Shown in pieces: positions 29,602-41,838 of a stretch of 64,000 nt of DNA. Position numbers and translations under genes: made by a program. The first letter of the stretch is position 1. Every line of letters begins with the position of its first letter. The notes under the pieces were generated by a model that ran no database searches, had not been told where the DNA came from, and saw only the letters and a program-made list of their open reading frames with translations. Source of the DNA: Vespula vulgaris (Eukaryota > Arthropoda > Insecta > Hymenoptera > Vespidae); assembly GCF_905475345.1 (NCBI RefSeq), contig NC_066594.1, positions 6,711,501 through 6,775,500 on the forward strand, written 5' to 3'.

Positions 29602-29652
<51 letters not shown>

Positions 29653-31851
29653 GTTTTATCTTTTATATATAATTATACAAAATTTATATTTCTTTGTTTA
29701 ATATTTATTCCATTTTTTCCGTATAGAATTCACTAGTTCCAGGTCTTACTAGAAGATACAGTCAAACATCACTTTCAAATACATCTACTGTAAATGGTGG
29801 AATACAAACGTAAGAAACTATTTGATTTAAATAAAATTAACATGTATTAGGTATATTTTTTCATACTTCATATTTACATATCTCTGATCTACTTCATTTT
29901 ACAGAATAACAGTATATCCACCACCTCCAGCAAAAGGTGGTATAGCTATAAATACTGAAGATTATTTATGTCTTGGAGAAGATCAGTTTTTAAATGATGT
30001 AATTATTGATTTTTATTTGAAATATTTAACACTGGAAGTGTTATCAGAATCAGATCAACATAGAACACACGTATTTAGTTCATACTTTTATAAACGTTTA
30101 ACAAGTCCTCATGCTCAAGCTGGTGAAAGTACAGTTCCTCTTTCCGCAGCTGCTAAAAGGCATGCAAGAGTACAGAAATGGACTAAAAATGTTAATATAT
30201 TTGAAAAAGATTTCATTGTGATTCCTATCAATGAACAGTAAGTGTATATATTAAATGTTATATATATATATAATGCTTTACGTATATATTAACATTAATA
30301 ATGTATAATGTTTTTATTTATAGTGCACATTGGTTTTTGGCGATTATTTGTTTCCCTGGTTTGGTGGGAAAAGTTTCTATAAATCCTAAAACTATTAAAG
30401 AAGAAGATGTTCATAAAACAGTTCAGAAAAGTAAAAAATTGAAAGACCTTAAAATTCAAGCTGTGACAATTGGAACTACTACGATAACTCCAGTAACAAC
30501 TACTATAACAATAGATCAAGGAGATGATGGTTCGGAAAGAGATGAAGCGGAAGGAGACGATGAAGAAATGGAGATGGATAGTGACGATGAAGTAAGCGAT
30601 AATTAATAATTTTTTTAGATAGTATACAGAGGTACATGTTAATATATATATATATTTTTTTTTAACTTCAGGAAGAAACTGAAGGACAAGAAAACAATAA
30701 AAACCAAGAAACAGATCAAGGTTTACAAAATATAAATTCTGTAAAAGTGTAAGTATAATAATCGAAACAATCCGATCGCTTATTTTTAACTAAAAAATGA
30801 TATTGAGAATATTTATGTTTTTTTTTTAGTCCCTGCATATTGATATTCGATTCTCTTGCGGGTGCTAGTAGATGTCGTGTTGTTGCTACATTAAGAGATT
30901 ATTTAAGTTGCGAACATGTTGCTAAAATGGGAATTGAAAAGACATTTTCAAAAGAGACTATTAAGGGAGCATCTCCGAAAGTTCCTCAACAATCAAATTT
31001 TACTGATTGCGGCCTATATGTATTACAATACGTGGAGAGCTTCTTTAAGGTATATATGTATATTAGTTATTATTAATTATTAAAACACACACACATATAT
31101 ATGCATGTATGTATGTATTAATTATCAAAGATTTATTAAATTAAAAATGTTTAATCCAGGATCCCATTAAAGATTATACATTACCAATAAAAACTTTAAA
31201 ACATTGGTTTGAAGAAATAATTGTTACAAGAAAACGTGAGGAGATATCAAAGTTGTTAACTAAATTAATGAACGCTACAAAAGGCGATAAGAATATTACA
31301 TTGCCAGTTGTAAACTTTCCTACACAAGATGGCAAGTTGAAACCAAAATCTGAAAATCATGTTGAAATAAAACCGGTGAAAACAGAAATAGAAATAAAAA
31401 AAAAGCCTATGTCAGAAACAGAAACAACGCCCCGTGCGGCTAATAGCACGGTACCAGCTCAAGCAGAAAACAAAGAATCAAGTAACGAGGTAGTAAATAA
31501 AAGTACCTATCAGATCATTCCTTTTTCACCATGTACAAGTTCTTCTAGCTCGACTGATAAAAATTCGTCGGAAATGTTGGTTGATACAAAAATTCACACA
31601 AGGTATTCATATCATAATATCGTCGCAGTTTTGCAATGATTTGATATTTGAATTAATTTTATATTAAATATAATACTATAATCGTCATTTACACTTAACG
31701 CACAACATTATTTTATTATAGATCGCCGAGTGAGATAATATCCTATTTAAAATCTAAACGGATTCCTAGGTTAATGCTAAGAACAGACGCTCAAGATGAT
31801 TCTCAGGCCGCTAAAAAGCATAAAGGAGAGTTTTTTGAACCTTGTAAATAA
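23162..31851 (+). CDS. velo: SENP6/SENP7-type SUMO protease (veloren-like)
   Basis: Long multi-exon gene from ATG 23162 (MAQYYNFVTNASGTLTLEEV) to stop 31849-31851. The N-terminal half is disordered and rich in Gln, Asn and Ser (exon about 25219-26150). A CxxC..CxxC zinc-ribbon-like piece (LCPNCGISSLDFNRCQRC) lies near 27765-27830. Next is a GRGRGRGSF segment, then a globular block (VRIGSYKYVPPEKILIS..) at 28870-29570. The C48 catalytic domain is split as in SENP6/7. Part one has DYLCLGEDQFLNDVIIDFYLKYL (29960) and AHWFLAIICFPG (catalytic His, 30325). An acidic insert follows (30520-30750). Part two has CILIFDSLAG (Asp, 30835) and PQQSNFTDCGLYVLQY (Gln and Cys, about 30985-31030). These enzymes trim poly-SUMO chains in the nucleus. 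All three catalytic residues are intact. Confidence 0.92.
24176..24276. repeat. Compound (TA)n microsatellite in an intron of the SUMO protease gene
   Basis: About 100 bp of TA repeats with periodic TTA/ATTA interruptions. It could form extended cruciforms. Confidence 0.95.
29607..29645. repeat. (TA)n microsatellite
   Basis: Near-perfect TA tract inside a short intron of the SUMO protease gene. Confidence 0.9.
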
Positions 31852-33277
31852 ATGTTACTTTCTTTTTTATAACGATACAAATACTTTAGTCTCCACATTC
31901 ATAAAAAACACATGAAATCATTTACCTATGTAACAAAGTATGTAGTTAATAATTCGTAAGATGAATAAAACCATTAAGTCCAAACCTAAAAAAAAAATCA
32001 AGTTAACACGATTATACGATTATTATATATACATAACATATATGGGCATTATTTATTAAATAATTTTTTAAATATAAATTTAACGATTAAATCATTAATT
32101 TTCATTTATTTCTCTTTCATCAATATTTAATATGTAATATCGTCTTTTTTAAAAAGTCGATATATACGTATTATCCGATTAAAACTATAACGAACGAGAA
32201 TGAAAATATTCGAGATGATATTAGGAATAAAACTGAGAAAGGAAATACATCATTGTATCTTAACATACAGGAGGTGGTTCAATATTGGGTCAAGTTAAAT
32301 TTTTAATAGGCTATAAAATGAAAGCTGTTATACCAAAGTGAGAAAAATAATTTATTTTTGAGAGATTTCTCAGATAATTCTTATAAAATATTCTTCAAAA
32401 TTTCATAAAAATATATTATGTTTAAATTTAAACATGAATTATATATTTAAAATAATACATAGTAATTCTAATCTACCAGGTTTTTAAAAACTGTACTTAT
32501 ATTATAAACATTAGGTAATATTATTACAAATAAATATATTGAGTAAAAAGATCAAGAATTCTGATACACTCTTCTGTGATTAAGGCTGTTCATCACCTTT
32601 TACTCGAAGCGTATGTGACTTCAGCGACGGGTATGGATAAAATATGAACTATAAGTACAAGCGGGAAACACTGTCGCCGCCATGATTAATCTATAAGCTT
32701 GTGTAGGTTATAAATTATTAACATGTAACACAATGATCAGATTAGATGAGTTAGAATAGAAAGTGTTAATAGGTTCAAATTCAAACTTTTCATTCATCCA
32801 TATTTACGTATCCATATTAATGTGGCGTGCCTATCGCAATAATCCGTGATTGATATGCTGCAGCACTAGTACGTATTTATATTACCATATAAATGTATAA
32901 AAGATAATAAAGATAAGAAATATAATTAATACAAAAATAAGTGAAATCACGAAAAAAACTGTACTGAAAATATTACTTCATAAATAGTGTGGAAATGAAC
33001 TAGTTTTGATTTCTATAAAAATAATATTTAATGTATAAACATATATTTACTAATTATTCTTTTTACTAAATAATTGATTAAATTTTGATATTAGTCACAA
33101 ATTTATATATTTTATATGCATTTGTTTAAAGAATTTTAATATATTCGATCTATTTATTTGTGTAAATATTATTATCAGTATAAAATAATTCTACGCAGCT
33201 GTTCCCTACGTGTAGTAACAGGAATGGCACCTTATTCCATTAATTTGCGAGTAGATCTAGAAATTTACTTAAAATAT
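31852..33277. other. Intergenic, 3' flank of the SUMO protease gene
   Basis: AT-rich, with AATAAA-like signals soon after the stop. No ORF, tRNA or clear repeat was recognised. It ends where the GC-rich repeat family begins. Confidence 0.7.
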
Positions 33278-34809
33278 GCAGCTATTCGCCCGATAGTACT
33301 TGTATAATACTGGATTTTAATATAATACAAGTATTATCGACCCAGGTCCCACCGCGTGGAGGTTGCTGCATCTGGAGACCCACGGACTAACGGTGACTCG
33401 ACTCTCTACTACTTCTACTACTATCAAGAAAGCAAAGCAACGGGGCGACCTCCACTCCCGACGAATTCAAGCCTCCAAACGCTAAAATTGCAGCCCCATG
33501 CGTCTCCGCATTTGGGAACCGACTTACGCATAGCTCAACTATCCAACATCGGAAGCTTCGATCACCACTTTAGCACAACCGGTCGTGCTTTCGCGACAAA
33601 CGCCGGAATCCAAAATTGAGTCCTACCGCATTCACAGATACTTACGCGAGTATTCCGGAAACACTCACGCGAATATGTTGAATGCGTTAGAGCCAATTTA
33701 GGACTTAATCGCGCCCGAGAACACCAACACCTTTGCCAGCCGACATAAGCGAGTGTTCTTCTATCTTGCCCGAACGGGAGAAAAGAAATCTTTCTACGCC
33801 TGAGGTAGAAAGATTCTTTAAACACCCGTGTAAAAATCTAAGTCCCTCGATGGTCCTTGGGTGAGGCAACGATTGCTGCACCTGGAAACAAACGGACTAA
33901 CGAGGATTCTACTCTAAAATCCACGATCCGAGATGCCCTTCCGCTTCGGGAGCTTCGAGCTTCTCAGCAAACTGGAGATGTATAAAACCCCGCTTACAGA
34001 TTGCTCCGCCGTCCACACCGTCGGCTTCAGACATATCGAGACACGACCGGTCGTGTCTATATTTCGATTTCAAAAATCAAAACGAAGTCCTCGGTAGGAC
34101 TAAATCTCGCGATCGCGAACACCCACGCGCGTGCCGGCCGTCACGCGCGTGAGTGTTTTCCCTATCATTCGCGTACGGAAGCAAGGAGACATACCCTTCC
34201 TGCATATAATAAATTTTATATGCAGAGAGGTTCCTTTAACTCCCGTGTAAGAATCCCACGATGATCCGTGCCTCGATCACCTAGTCTGAAACAGAAAAAG
34301 AATAAAAGAAAAAAAGATAACCATGTAAAAATTACATACAAAATTATATGCAAAAAACATTTTTATTGAATAACTTCCCTGTAAGAATATAATTTCAGCA
34401 TGGTAGATCCCTCCATAATCTAACCTGAAACAGAGAAAGAGAAAAAGGAGAAAAGAATAATATAATCAATAGAAATATATATAATTAATAGAAATGCATA
34501 AATAAATATAAACGCATATAATTAATAGGTATATATAGGATTAATAAAAATCTATAGTGAATCTAAATGTATATAATTAATGGAAATGAAAAATAATTCA
34601 ATAAATAGACTTCACGATCATCGGCCCCACGACGATTCATCTTTGGATCATTTAACGTGAAACAGCAAATGGGTAAAAGAAGAAGAGAAGAAGAAAAAGA
34701 AAAAAGAAAAGAGGAGAAGAAAAGAAAAAGAGAAAAAGAGCACTGAGAGATGCCGAGATGGCAGCCCGCCAAAAGGCCCACACCCGAGGGCCCCTCCCAA
34801 GGGTCCCAC
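33278..34809. repeat. GC-rich hairpin module A
   Basis: First full copy of an unrecognised repeat family. It opens with a stem whose arms are CGATAGTACTTGTAT and ATACAAGTATTATCG, enclosed by GCAGC/GCTGC (33278-33371). Next is the hallmark block GACCCAGGTCCCACCGCGTG, then hairpin units: ACCGGTCGTG palindromes, AGTCC..GGACT stems, and a long ACACCCACGCGCGTG / CACGCGCGTGAGTGT stem near 34117-34158. The TGCATATAA..TTATATGCA hairpin follows near 34200. The tail has repeated CGATGATC..CCTGAAACAGAAAAAG subunits (34260, 34400, 34620), a polypurine tract, and the closing block GGGCCCCTCCCAAGGGTCCC. Much of it (33336-34260) is nearly identical to module G. No credible coding potential. Confidence 0.85.
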
Positions 34810-35126
34810 CCAAAGTTAACAATTAATAAAAGTTAATAAAAGTGATTCATATACTAAATAAAAGTATATAATTAATGTAATTATCAAAAGTATATAATTA
34901 GTTAAATTGTATAAGTAATAAAAGTCAATAAGGATAAACAGGAATAATAGCTAACATAAGTGCGACGAAAAAGTTTTCTGTACGTTTTCTTAGAAAATTA
35001 ATTAAAAATTTTGTTACACTCAAATTTATTTGTCTGTGGAAATATAACTAACAATTTGAAATGTAATCAATTTAACGTTTACTTGAACTTAGACAAACGA
35101 GAGATATTGGAAAGATATTTAAATAT

Positions 35127-36037
35127 GCAGCCATTCGCTCGGTAGTACTTGTGGTTTATAATTATATGCATAATTTAGTTATAGATTTAAAAAATAATTA
35201 AGACATAGATTTCGATATTTCGCAAGTACTACCGACCCAGGTCCCACCGCGTGGAGGTAGCTGCATTTGGGGACCCACGGGCTAACGGGGACTCTACTTT
35301 AAAATTCGCGTGACCGGCGTGATCATATTATCGGCGTTCTATAAAACGAAGTCCCCGGTAGGACTTTTAATCGCGCCCGAACACTCCCGGGAGTGTTAGA
35401 ATTACGGTGACTCTACTCTAAATTCGCGTTCGCGGCGTCCACGCACCAACCGAGAATTCAGGCGGCTAACTGGAGGAGGGTCAGTCCACGCTTACGGATA
35501 GCAGATCCATACCACTCGGCAGCACACGAACCGACACACGACCGGTCATTATTCGGTTTAGCAATCAAACGAAGTCCATTACCGTAGGACTTTTAATCGC
35601 GCCCGAGAACACCAGGTCTGTGCCCGCCGACACAGGCGTGAGTGTTCTTTCTATCTTACCCGTATTCGCGTCTAGCAATCGATTATGAAACGAACCATTC
35701 GACGATAAATCGGACCTGCGCCGATATATCGAAATCCGTGGAGAAGCGGAGAAGAAGAAGAGACAGAGGAAAAGAAAGCCGAAACATGCGCGCACGTGAA
35801 ACCGATAGGACTTAAAAGAAAAGAAAGAAAAGATATCCGGAAGGTGCAATGAAACACGTACAGATATGAAAAAGATGAGATTGAAAAGAAAAAATGGACA
35901 TAGAAAAGAAAAGAAAAGAGAATATGAATTAGACAAAGATAGAATACGAAAATCGAGCTGGATTTGTCGGTACTACAAGAAGGAGACCCGCACAGAAGCC
36001 CACGCCCATGAGCCCCACTCATGGGACCCACCCGAAA
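35127..36037. repeat. GC-rich hairpin module B
   Basis: The opening stem has perfectly paired arms CGGTAGTACTTG (about 35139) and CAAGTACTACCG (about 35223). It carries an 18-nt perfect palindrome AACACTCCCGGGAGTGTT (35380-35397). An AAGTCC/GGACTT stem lies at 35572-35592 and an AGAACAC/GTGTTCT stem at 35606-35648. A polypurine tract and the closing hairpin CCCATGAG/CTCATGGG (36005-36025, perfect 8 bp) follow. It is closest to module F, sharing the GCGTTCGCGGCGTCCACG block. Confidence 0.85.
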
Positions 36038-36208
36038 GAATCTATAATAATTAGTCTGGAATGATTATTTTAATTATCACATAGCTATGCGAATCAATGA
36101 ATAAAAATGACTGTGAACTTATTGCTGAATGTACGAAAGATATGAGAAACAATGTGATATATAATTTGGAATTACATAGAAAAGATTTTGGAAAAGTCTT
36201 TGAAGTGT

Positions 36209-37252
36209 GCAGCCATTCGCTCGGTAATACTTGTATCCCCTAAGATTTCGACATAACGCAAGTATCACCGACCCAGGTCCCACCGCGTGGAGGTTGCTGC
36301 ATGTAGAGACCCGCGAGCTAACGGGACTCTACTCTAAAATCCACGATCCGAGATGCCTTTCCGCTTCGGGAGCTTCGGGCTTCTCAGCAAACTGGAGATG
36401 TATAAAACCCCGCTTACAGATTGCTCCACTGTCCACACCGTCGGCTTCAGACATATCGAGACACGACCGGTCGTGTCTATATTTCGATTTCAAAAATCAA
36501 AACGAAGTCCTCGGTAGGACTAAATCTCGCGATCGCGAACACCCACGCGCGTGCCGGCCGTCACGCGCGTGAGTGTTTTCCCTATCATTCGCGTACGGAA
36601 GCAAGGAGACATACCCTCCCTGCATATAATAAAGATTATATGCAGAAAGGTTCCTTTAACTCCCGTGTAAGAATCCCACGATGATCCGTCCCTCGATCAC
36701 CTAGCCTGAAACAGAGGAAGAGTAAAAGAAGAGATAACTGTAAGAGTACAAAATAAAAAGACAGTAAAAATTAAATACAGCAGTAAAAACTAAAAATTTA
36801 ATAAAATATGAATATAAGAACAAAAATTAAAAGTTAATAAAAAATATAAAAGCAAAAATTAAAAGTATAATAAAAATTAAATATAAGAACAAAAATTATA
36901 TATACAATTATATGTAAAAGCTTTCCTGTAAAAATTTAATTTCACGATGATCGGTCCCTCGATGATCAGTTCATCGATGATCTAACCTGAAACAGAAAAA
37001 GTATAAAACAGAATGAGAAATAGGTAAAGAAAATAGGAAAAGAGAAGAAAAACAGAAAAATGAAAAAAGAAGGGAAAATTTGCGTATATAAGCGTGAGAA
37101 AAATAGAATTCTGAACGATGTATGCGTATCTCGAAGATCGGTTCAGTCGATGAAAATCAGAATATCATAATTGAATTCGATTTTTCTTTAGGGAAAGAAC
37201 GAAACCCGCCTGAGGCCCACACCCGAGGGCCCCTCCCAAGGGTCCCACCCGA
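36209..37252. repeat. GC-rich hairpin module C
   Basis: Same opening stem (CGGTAATACTTG / CAAGTATCACCG) and hallmark block. Its core (about 36330-36700) is nearly identical to the second half of modules A, D and G, including the ACACGACCGGTCGTGT palindrome, the AGTCCTCGGTAGGACT hairpin and the CACGCGCGTG stem. It ends with two CGATGATC..CTGAAACAG subunits, a purine-rich tract and the GGGCCCCTCCCAAGGGTCCC closing block. Confidence 0.85.
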
Positions 37253-37425
37253 GAGAAGCTAAAATAATTAATTTCGAATGATTGTTTCAACTATTACATA
37301 GCTATGCGTTTCAATGAATAGAAATGACTGTGAATTTATTGCTGAATGTATCGAAGATGTTAGAAATAATGTAAAATATAATTTGGAATTACATAGAAAA
37401 GATTTTGGAAAATTCTTTGAAATAT

Positions 37426-38455
37426 GCAGTCATTTGCTCGGTAATACTTGTATCCCATAAAATTTCGATGTATCTACAAGTATCACCGACCCAGGTCCCA
37501 CCGCGTGGAGGTTGCTGCACTTTGGGACCCACGGGCTGACGGGGAATCTACTCTAAAATCCGCGAACCGAGATGCCTTTCCGCTTCGGGAGCTTCGGGCT
37601 TCTCAGCAAACTGGAGATGTATAAAACCCCGCTTACAGATTGCTCCACTGTCCACACCGTCGGCTTCAGACATCTCGAGACACGACCGGTCGTGTCTATA
37701 TTTCGATTTCAAAAATCAAAACGTAGTCCTCGGCAGGACTTAATCTCGCGTTCGCGAACACCCACGCGCGTGCCGGCCGTCACGTGCGTGAGTGTTTTCC
37801 CTATCATTCGCGTACGGAAGCAAGGAGACATACCCTTCCTGCATATAATAAAGATTATATGCAGAGAGGTTCCTTTAACTTCCGTGTAAAAATCCCACGA
37901 TGATAGGTCCAGCGATCACCTAACTTGAAACAGAAAAAGAATAAAACAAAAAGAGGTAATCATATGCAAAATTAATATACAATATTATATGGAAAAAGCC
38001 ATTTATATATAAAAATAAATTTAAAATCAAAATACAATTAAATAATAATATTAATAATTAATAAATAAATTAATGATTAAATAAAATAAAATAAAGAAAA
38101 CAAATATACAATTAAAACTTCCCTGAAAAATTAATTTTACGATGATCGGTCCCTCGATGATCGGTTCTTCGATGATCTGATCTGAAACAGAAAAAGGTTA
38201 AAAGAAGATGAGGACAAGAAGAAAGAAAAAATAAGAGGAGAAGAAAATAACAAGAGAAAAAGGAAAAAAGAAGCCGAGAATAGTTTTGTAAGTGCATGTG
38301 AGAAAAATAGAATTCCGAACGATGGGTATGCTTCTCGAAGAATGTTTCACTCGATGAAAATCAGAATACCATAAGTGTACTCGATTTTTCATTAGTGAAA
38401 GAACGAAACCCGCCTAAAGCCCACACCCGAGGGCCCCTCCCAAGGGTCCCACCCG
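37426..38455. repeat. GC-rich hairpin module D
   Basis: Close copy of module C, with the same opening stem, core hairpins (37675-37795), two CGATGATC..GAAACAG subunits, a purine-rich tract and the closing GGGCCCCTCCCAAGGG block. It is followed at 38511 by a truncated opening motif (GCAGCCATGCGCTGAGTAAT) that breaks into unrelated AT-rich sequence. Confidence 0.85.
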
Positions 38456-38734
38456 AGAAAAGATAAAGTAATTAATCAACGATTTAAAATAATTATTTAA
38501 ACTATAATACGCAGCCATGCGCTGAGTAATACTGGAATCCTATTAGGTATCCTTCCTGTAAAAGTGAGCGGAGAATATGGTATATATTTAAATGTTCTTA
38601 TTTCATTTGTATGTGCACCTTCGTTCAGTGCAATTTCGGTGTTTTCCGCAATTGCATTTACTTATTCTGTGCACTTTTAGTTAGTGCACCTTCAGTGGTC
38701 CTCACAATTGCCATTTTAAACGTTTCGAAATTAT

Positions 38735-40423
38735 TACTTTAATATGAAACTTGATTTTATAAAAATAATATTACGAATTCAATTGAACTTTAAAAAAGAA
38801 AAATACACAAAAATTTGTTACTCAACTTTAATAATATCAATATATAAAGTACGTAAAAATTCTATTCGCGAACGCGTGGCAATGGGACACGGAATGAGTA
38901 GATCTTCTCAGTTTCTGAAAATTATATTATTATTATATAAGAGTATTTTGAGTGACAGCATGGTATAATTAAAATATGACTAAGAGTCATTCTCGAAGTA
39001 TTCTGTCGAACCTTCGAAAATAACTCTATAGTCTAATAGTTGCCCTCTTGAGCCACAATTTGTGGGGGCCTCTTCGGCACATAGCCTCTTCTTTACTTCG
39101 TGCCCTAACAATTACTATCGAACATTTGAACTATCGTCAACTATCGCCAAGAAACTAGAACTATCTCTTATTCTAAAACGTCGAAGAAAACTAACATATC
39201 TAACGCAACTCTAAACCAATCCTGAAACGAAAAATCGAGAAAGCATCGGTAGAGAAACGAGAATTAATATATTAATTGCTGAAAATCCTAAGCTAAAAAT
39301 CGATTATCTTGTTCTATGTTTTACGCGAAGTGATTTTACAAGTCTCTTTGTCTTTTCTCTACTCTACTTTGTTCTTTCAAAAGCAATGAGTCTATTGAGA
39401 CTTTCTTTTATTACTAAAATTGATTAATCTTTATTTAAAAATGTAGTGAAAAATCATTGGACGCTCCTTCTTACAAGCAATTACTCTAATTATTAGAAAA
39501 TAAATTATACAATATCGCTTGTAATACAGAGACCATCCATCGCGAATATCTTCTTGCTTACTCATTATTAAAATTCGAGAATATCGCGATTCTTTACTAT
39601 TTTCGCGAGAGAAAATTACTTAAAAATTCATTCAAATATTTAAAATTTCAAATAATTGTAATTAATGCGTTTAAACAAGAAGACTCTATCCTGATCTAAT
39701 TAAAAAATCCAAAAATAACGAACCATTCACGAGTAAATCTCCGAAGAAATTTATTCGTGGTCACTCATTGCTCTTCTACTAATTAATTACAACCAATCAC
39801 TCGTGCCGATTCGGACCTTTCGTCCTCGACATGATTGAGTGATCGGAGGGATTTAAAAATTAACTCACTACTTAAGAAGTTCTGCGATGGCTCCAAAACA
39901 CTGGACCGCGATTTAGGTCGAAATTGAGGGTGGATGATTTGTAGTTGGTTGAAAATGAGGTAGGTCGACATCGAAGTTGGTCGAAATCCTCTTCAGTGAT
40001 GCACTGACTCTAATTCGCGGTAGTTATTTATTAACGAACGATCACTGAATTTAATTCGCGGAACTCTACTATATTTTATAAATTCAGTCTGTGCGACTGT
40101 TAAAAGAGCAAATAACTTTACGAACAAGCACTGATTCTAATGACTGCATTGCACGCAGTTTTTGGAAAAACACTTATGATTTAAATCGCGAAACGCGAAC
40201 GAACAAACACTGCTTTTACTTCGCGATAAATTTATTTTAGCGATGCTAACACTCGATTACATCATTGCAACGCGCGCGATTGCAACGAGGTTCTGAAAAA
40301 AAATACGAACGAAATAATTAGTATCATTGTTATAATAAGACTATAAAAATAATTCAATAAATATGTGATAGAGAAATATACTTACTTAAAGTTTTCGTTG
40401 GTACTTGCACGAATAGCATTCTG
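38735..40423. repeat. Segment S1, first copy of a large duplicated AT-rich segment
   Basis: It matches 46410-48190 for most of its length. Shared landmarks are TTCGCG.ACGCGTGGCAATG, GTTGCCCTCTTGAGCCACAA followed by TTTGTGGGGGCC, TTGGACGCTCCTTCTTACAA, and CGTCCTCG.CATGATTGAGTG. CCACAA/TTGTGG is a tight inverted repeat. No ORF was found that looks like a protein; short ORFs here are mirrored in the second copy only because the DNA is duplicated. Confidence 0.8.
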
Positions 40424-40825
40424 TGAAAATTTCTAAGTCCACTCGTAGAGATAGATTTTCAAAGTCCCGCAGATGTTCGAAAATTTCTAAGTCCACTCGT
40501 GGAGATATTCAGTCTTCTTGGAGTGTAAAAATTTCTAAGTCCACTCGTGAAGATGGATTTTCAAAGTCCTCCGTGAGTGTAAAAATTTCTAAGTCCACTC
40601 GTGGAGATAGATTTTCAAAGTCCTCCGTGAGTGCAAAAATTTTTAAGTCCACTCGTGGAGATAGATTTTCAAAGTCCCTCGAAAGTGAGAAAATTTCTAA
40701 GTCCACTCGTGGAGATAGATTTTCAAAGTCCTCCGTGAGTGCAAAAATTTCTAAGTCCACTCGTGGAGATAGATTTTCAAAGTTCCTCAAAGGTGTAAAA
40801 ATTTCTAAGTTCACTCGTCGAAGTC
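40424..40825. repeat. 54-bp tandem repeat, about 7 copies
   Basis: The unit contains AAATTTCTAAGTCCACTCGT followed by GGAGATAGATTTTCAAAGTC. The period is 54 bp, divisible by three, so both strands stay open (for example KISKSTRGDRFSKS on +), but this is a by-product of the period. Each unit contains the small inverted repeat CCAC-TC-GTGG. About two units also occur at 48193-48300. Confidence 0.9.
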
Positions 40826-41300
40826 CAAAGCACAACTGAACCAGAAACTATAAAGATCGGCTTAAGACCCGATTTTGTTGTCGTGTATCCCCACTTCGCA
40901 TTTAAGTTTAAAATCAAATAAGCTGTTATATATTTGAATTAACTGTTCGTTAATACTTGCATGAATGACATCCGCGAAAATTTCGAAGTTCACTGGTCGA
41001 AGTCCAACGCACAACTAAACTAGGAACTATAAAGGTCGGCCAAAGACCCGACATTGTTGTCGTCCCTCGAAACCGAGTATCCCCACTTCGCATTTAAGTC
41101 GAAAATCAAATAAGCTGTTATATATTTGAATTAACTGTTCGTTAATACTTGGATGAACGGCATCCACGAAAATTTCTATGTACTCTCGCCGAATACCAAA
41201 GCACGACTAAACTAGTAACTGTTAAAGTCATTCAGAGGTCCGATTTTGTTTTCGACTCACAAAGAAAATTATCCCCACTTCACAATTTTATTTTAAAATA
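40826..41300. repeat. About 192-bp tandem repeat, 3 diverged copies
   Basis: The landmark TATCCCCACTTCGCA or similar recurs at about 40887, 41079 and 41270. Each unit also has a GACCCGA..TTGTTGTCG block, and TTGAATTAACTGTTCGTTAATACTTG sits between landmarks. It is homologous to, but shorter and more diverged than, the 224-bp array at 48.3-50.9 kb. Confidence 0.8.
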
Positions 41301-41339
41301 CAATATTTCTCCATTATTGAATAAACATTGAAATATGGA

Positions 41340-41503
41340 ACCATTTGCCTTGTCAACAGTTAAAGAAAAAGAGGAGAAGAAAAAGAAAGAAGAGAAAAGG
41401 TAAAGAAAGAAGAAGAAAAAAATAGCACTGCGAAGATATTGAAACAGTAAACCGCCCAAAATTCCACACTGGAAGGCCCCTCCCAAGAGTTCCACCAGAA
41501 ACA
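41340..41503. repeat. Degenerate 3' tail of a GC-rich module
   Basis: A polypurine tract followed by AGCACTGCGAAGATATTGAA and AAGGCCCCTCCCAAGAGTTCC is a decayed version of the ends of modules A and G. It marks the boundary before the second higher-order unit. Confidence 0.65.
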
Positions 41504-41838
41504 AAGCACAATTAAAAGTTAACAAAAATAATTAATATAATATATAAAAATAAATAATCAGAATAATTAATAAAAGTATAAAATGAATAAAAGTATATAA
41601 CTAAAATAACTGAGAAAAGTTTATAATTAATAAAAATAAATAAGAATAAATACGAATGATAACGAACATAAAGACGACAGAAAAGTTCTCTGTGCGTCAT
41701 CTTAGAAAATTAATTTACAAATTTTGATATATTCAATTTACTCATTTGTGGAAATATTACTAACAGTATAAAATGTAATTAATTTAATGTCTAATTGAAC
41801 TTGGACAGAAAAGAGATTTTGGAAAAACACAGAAATAT

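Noticed and set aside
34001..34264. An 87-codon open frame repeated in modules A, C and G (also 36421-36684 and 45074-45334)
   Set aside because: It is open only because the DNA cores are near-identical. It starts at a non-ATG codon, the frame is broken in module D, and the residues come from the hairpin palindromes.
40423..40839. Repetitive 138-codon ORF on + and 108-codon ORF on -
   Set aside because: A 54-bp period is a multiple of three, so any stop-free unit is open in several frames. Both strands are equally open, with no splice or start context.
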